Shown here piece after piece: positions 35,901 to 39,598 of a stretch of 39,598 nt of DNA. The stretch comes from Ureaplasma sp. Hg2 (GTDB lineage Bacteria > Bacillota_I > Bacilli_A > Mycoplasmatales > Mycoplasmoidaceae), in contig JAACJW010000007.1 in assembly GCA_021378525.1 (NCBI GenBank), forward strand, positions 1 to 39,598, written 5' to 3'. Every line of letters starts with the position of its first letter. The stretch's first letter is position 1. The notes under the pieces were generated by a model. That model saw only the letters and a program-made list of their open reading frames with translations. It made no database searches and was not told the origin of the DNA. A program made the position numbers and the translations under genes.

Positions 35901-36141
35901 AAAAACCGAAAAGGTTACTAAGATATCGTTGGCTCAAGAAGAAAAAGATATTGATAAGATAACTCTAGATGAAATTGAAGCACTAGATGTTAAGGATGAT
36001 GCAGATAAACCGTCATCTTTAAAAGAAAAACCGAAATCAAAGAAGAAAATTGATTTTGCATCGCTAACTATCGATGAAATCGGTGATTTAGATGATGATG
36101 AGTTGGAAGCATACGAACATTATTTGGATGACTTAGCGTAA
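32908..36141 (+). CDS. Large surface protein 3 (~1077 aa): signal/TM, ectodomain, C-terminal TM, long charged cytoplasmic tail
   Basis: All fragments 32908-36141 in one frame; N-term KIPALVIVACLSTSFLGMTIIA; C-term TM QIVLFTFVALIGAIIICALFYIFY; ~260-aa tail rich in K/E/D. Confidence 0.88.
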
Positions 36142-36311
36142 CTATTTGCGATTATTAAAAAATAGTATTAAATAACAAGTAAAATTAATCATAAAAAAAT
36201 TAAAATTATAGTAAAATCATTAGTAGGTATATATTTTTATTATTTCACAACGTTGATAGATGTAGATTAAGAACGATATAGTATACTAAATATTTTTAAA
36301 GGGGTGATTAT

Positions 36312-39300
36312 ATGTCAATGTTTGACACTCTGAAACAAAGGTTGTTTCGGGCAAAAACAAGAACAAACACTTTCTTCGTCGGAGAAGAAACACTTGGAGG
36401 AATAGACCTTCACGAAATTTTAACGGGTGTTTGTGATCCTGAATTTGAAACTGTACAGGATGTTATGGACTACATAAATTCGGGTATAACTGAAGAAGGT
36501 AATGTTGATAAAATAATACAAATAGATTTAAGAAAAGTTAGCGATATTAGAGCTACTGTACTTAAACATATGGGTGAAATGGAAGGGGATGCTGAAAACG
36601 CGAGAGCAATCGCAATTGCAGCAGCCCAAGCTAAAAAGATAGAGCTTGAAAAACAAAAACAAGCAGCTCTAAATGTTGATAAGGATGTTGATATTGATGC
36701 ATTAGCAGAGCAATTCCTAAAAGAAAAACAAGCAAAAACTGAAGAAGCTGAAGCAGAAGAAGATGCAATTGCGTCACGTCTACCTGAAGGCTGAAAAGAA
36801 CTACTACAAGAATTAAATAATAACGTTAAACGAATTGAACGTGAATTAGGTATGAATACTTTATATTTAGGCCTTCCGATAGTTCAAGGACGTATTCCAG
36901 GTGGAGAAGAAATTTTTAGAACTCCTTTATTTTTTGTTGGTGTAACAATTGTTCCCAAAAACATTTTTACTATTAATTTAGTAATTGATACATCAAAAAT
37001 TATCTTGAACCCAGTTATTGCTGCAGTAGCAGCTTCTAAATCCGGAGAACAATTTGATGTTAACTCATTAGATAGTTATAAGGTATTGGACATTAACCGT
37101 GCAATTCATGATTTAACTATGATTGGTTTAAACATTGAAGAAGATAGTATGGATGTTCCAGTTGAAGAATTTGAATTCACCACTAAAGAAGATATTAGAG
37201 AACAAGTCGATGCACTTGAAGCTAATATCATCTTACCTAATGTAATGCTAGGAATATTTGATCTACATGGTAATAATGTGTTCTGAGATTTTAATCAAAT
37301 GATTAGTCAAAATCCCAAAGCAATTGAAGATTTATTAGAATCACAACGTAATTTAACTTTCGATTACTATGCATATGATAATGAATTTAGAACGAGCGAT
37401 ATTCAATTGTTTTCAGCACTTGATATTCAACAACAATTAGCAGTTGCCCATTCATTAGATGGCGACGTTGTAATTGAAGGGCCACCAGGAACTGGTAAGT
37501 CTGAAGTTATTCTAAATATTTTAGTTAATATTGTACTACGTGGTAAACGAGCTTTATTTGTGGCTGAAAAGAAAGCCGCACTTGATGTAATATACAATCG
37601 TCTAGGTGACTTTAATCACATCGCATTATATATTAGTGATCTTAAAAAGAATCGTAAAGCTTTCTTTGCACAATTTGGAGAATTAGAAAAATTCTTTACA
37701 ATCGTTAGTGAAAAATTAAAATATAAAAATAAAGAATTTAATCTTCCTGATGTAGATGTTGCAGCTAATGAAAAATTATTAGAATCATTGTATGATCGAT
37801 ACCAAAATGTTCGTGAACAATTCAATAGTAAAGTTGAATTCAATGGTGAAGAATATACATTAGAAGAAATCTTAGATATGAATGATCCAGGATTAGATGT
37901 TAGTACTATTGATGTAGAACAACCAGACGACTTCTTCTTTTGAGCGTTGCAAAATAATTCAGGGGAAACTCCTGAAACTGCAGTTGCTAAATACCAAGCG
38001 TTATGTCAAAAATTATTAGGAATCGAATACAGTTATGATGTAATGGAAGACTTGTTTAGTATTATTCAACGTAATCCAAAAGATAACGAAAGATTCTTTG
38101 GTGTAATTGAGGAATTTAAAAGATTCGGTAGAATTAACCCGAAAGCTAAAGCAATTAAATCTAAAAAAGTTAATCCAATTTTAATGGAATTTGCTATGAA
38201 GGTAAAATTCTACGCTTCTAAATTTGGCTTTATCGCTAATGCTGGTCAGGTTGAAAAAGGAATTGATCCTGAAGTTGAAATGACATTAATGGCTAGTCCA
38301 TTATTATGTTTCTGTTCATGATACTCACAAGCTTATGCTAAAAAATTGTGTCAAGAATTAGATAAGATTCAAGCTGGGATCGAAAGAGACATCGATATTT
38401 ATATTGATAAGACTAAGAAATCAGTTGAACTTACAAAACATGCTTTACGTAAAAAAATCGTTGAAAACTTTGTTGGTGTTTATAACACTTCGCCGGGCGA
38501 TTTAAAAGATATTATGCGACAAGCTTCAGTTGAAAAACAAAAAGAAATTATGTGATGAGTTAATCGTAACTTTGATATTCTATATGATTTATATCCAATT
38601 CACATGATGAGTGTCGATAATGTTTCAACAGCTATTAAATTGGAACATCAAATGTATGACTACATCCTTTGTGATGAAGCATCTCAGGTGTTCTTAGAAA
38701 AAGCTATTCCAAGTATGTACCGTGGTAAGAGTTACGTTATTTCAGGAGATGTTAAACAACTTCAACCATCTAACTTCTTCCAAAGTACAATTAAAACTTT
38801 TGAAGATGATAGCGAAGAAGATAGTGACAGTTTTGTGGATTTAGAGGAAGCTGTAAATACTTCTTCACTAATGCATTACTTTAAAAACCGTGCACAATCA
38901 AATATTACGTTACGATATCACTACCGTGCATTCTTTAATGAATTAATCGAATTTAGTAATAGTAAATTTTATGATGGTCAATTACTTATGACAACCAAAT
39001 CAGTACCTAAGACCCAAGCAATTGTGGTTCATGATATTGAAGAAGGTTTATGAGAAAGATCTCGTAATATTAACGAAGCTAAAGCTGTTGTTAAAAGAAT
39101 TCTTGAAATGACGAGAACTCTTGAATATAAAAAATCAGTTGGGGTTATTACCTTTAATGCAAAACAACAAGCAACAATTGAAACTTTATTAAACAAGAGT
39201 AATAACATGCGGATCGCTGAATGACGTGAACGTTATGATGCGGACGGAGAATTCATTGGTTTATTTGTTAAGAACGTAGAAAATGTTCAAGGTGATGAAC

Positions 39301-39598
39301 GTGATATTATTCTATTCTCAATTGCATATGACCGAACAGTAACTAATTATGGTCCATTAACAATGTCAGGTGGGGATAACCGACTTAACGTTGCTATTAC
39401 ACGGGCAAAAGAAAGAATCGAAGTTTTCAAATCTGAACCAGCTAAAATTTTATATGGTTTTGAATCAACTATGCCAGGTCCGAAATTATTCGTACAATGA
39501 CTACTATATTGTGAAAACATTTGAAAAATTAAAAAATTAGACACTGATAAAGAACATGAACTAGATTTTGAAAGCGAATTTGATCGTCAAGTTTATAA
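36312..39598 (+). CDS. Superfamily 1 DNA/RNA helicase (DNA2/NAM7-like, AAA_11/AAA_12), C-terminus outside window
   Basis: Walker A EGPPGTGKSEVI; Walker B DYILCDEASQV; VISGDVKQLQPS; KNVENVQGDERDIILFSIAY; GGDNRLNVAITRAKERIEVF; open at window end. Confidence 0.93.

Noticed and set aside
27522-36141. Calling the surface operon a P1/P40-P90 or Gli349/Gli521 homolog
   Set aside because: Only the architecture is similar; I could not recognise specific sequence motifs, so no gene names were assigned.
910-39598. Many apparently truncated or split genes (pseudogenes/frameshifts)
   Set aside because: Adjacent track fragments are in the same frame and separated only by TGA; they rejoin into full-length families (nox, deoD, ABC subunits, helicase) when TGA is Trp.
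1-39598. Mobile elements, prophage, rRNA or tRNA genes
   Set aside because: No transposase, integrase, phage structural motif, or convincing tRNA cloverleaf/rRNA sequence was recognised by eye; a tRNAscan/Infernal run would be needed to exclude small RNAs.

Overview
The window is a stretch of a mollicute (Mycoplasma/Spiroplasma-type) chromosome that reads UGA as Trp (translation table 4). Most neighbouring fragments in the supplied ORF track are one gene split at in-frame TGA codons, so I re-joined them by frame. Contents in order: GNAT acetyltransferase (partial, -); NADH oxidase (nox); polytopic membrane protein; glutathione-peroxidase-like protein; nitroreductase; two paralogous Cof-type HAD hydrolases flanking a nicotinamidase on the other strand; a ~1011-aa GH18 chitinase-like lipoprotein; small membrane protein; a pair of U32 'peptidase' family proteins; a lipoprotein; an ABC-2 type exporter; a two-TM protein with a 9-aa tandem-repeat tail; a BMP/PnrA-type nucleoside ABC importer (lipoprotein, ATPase, two permeases, the first with a long extra C-terminal domain) convergent with purine nucleoside phosphorylase; a membrane protein; L21 leader-rplU-prp-rpmA; a tight four-gene operon of large surface proteins (three with N-terminal signal/TM, C-terminal TM and two with long charged tails, plus an LRR lipoprotein); and a large superfamily 1 helicase running off the window end. 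The best candidates for something undescribed are the four-gene surface-protein operon (27522-36141), the permease with a fused Lys/Asn-rich domain, the 9-residue repeat membrane protein, and the triple-repeat GH18 lipoprotein. Family calls come from motif recognition only; no searches were run.
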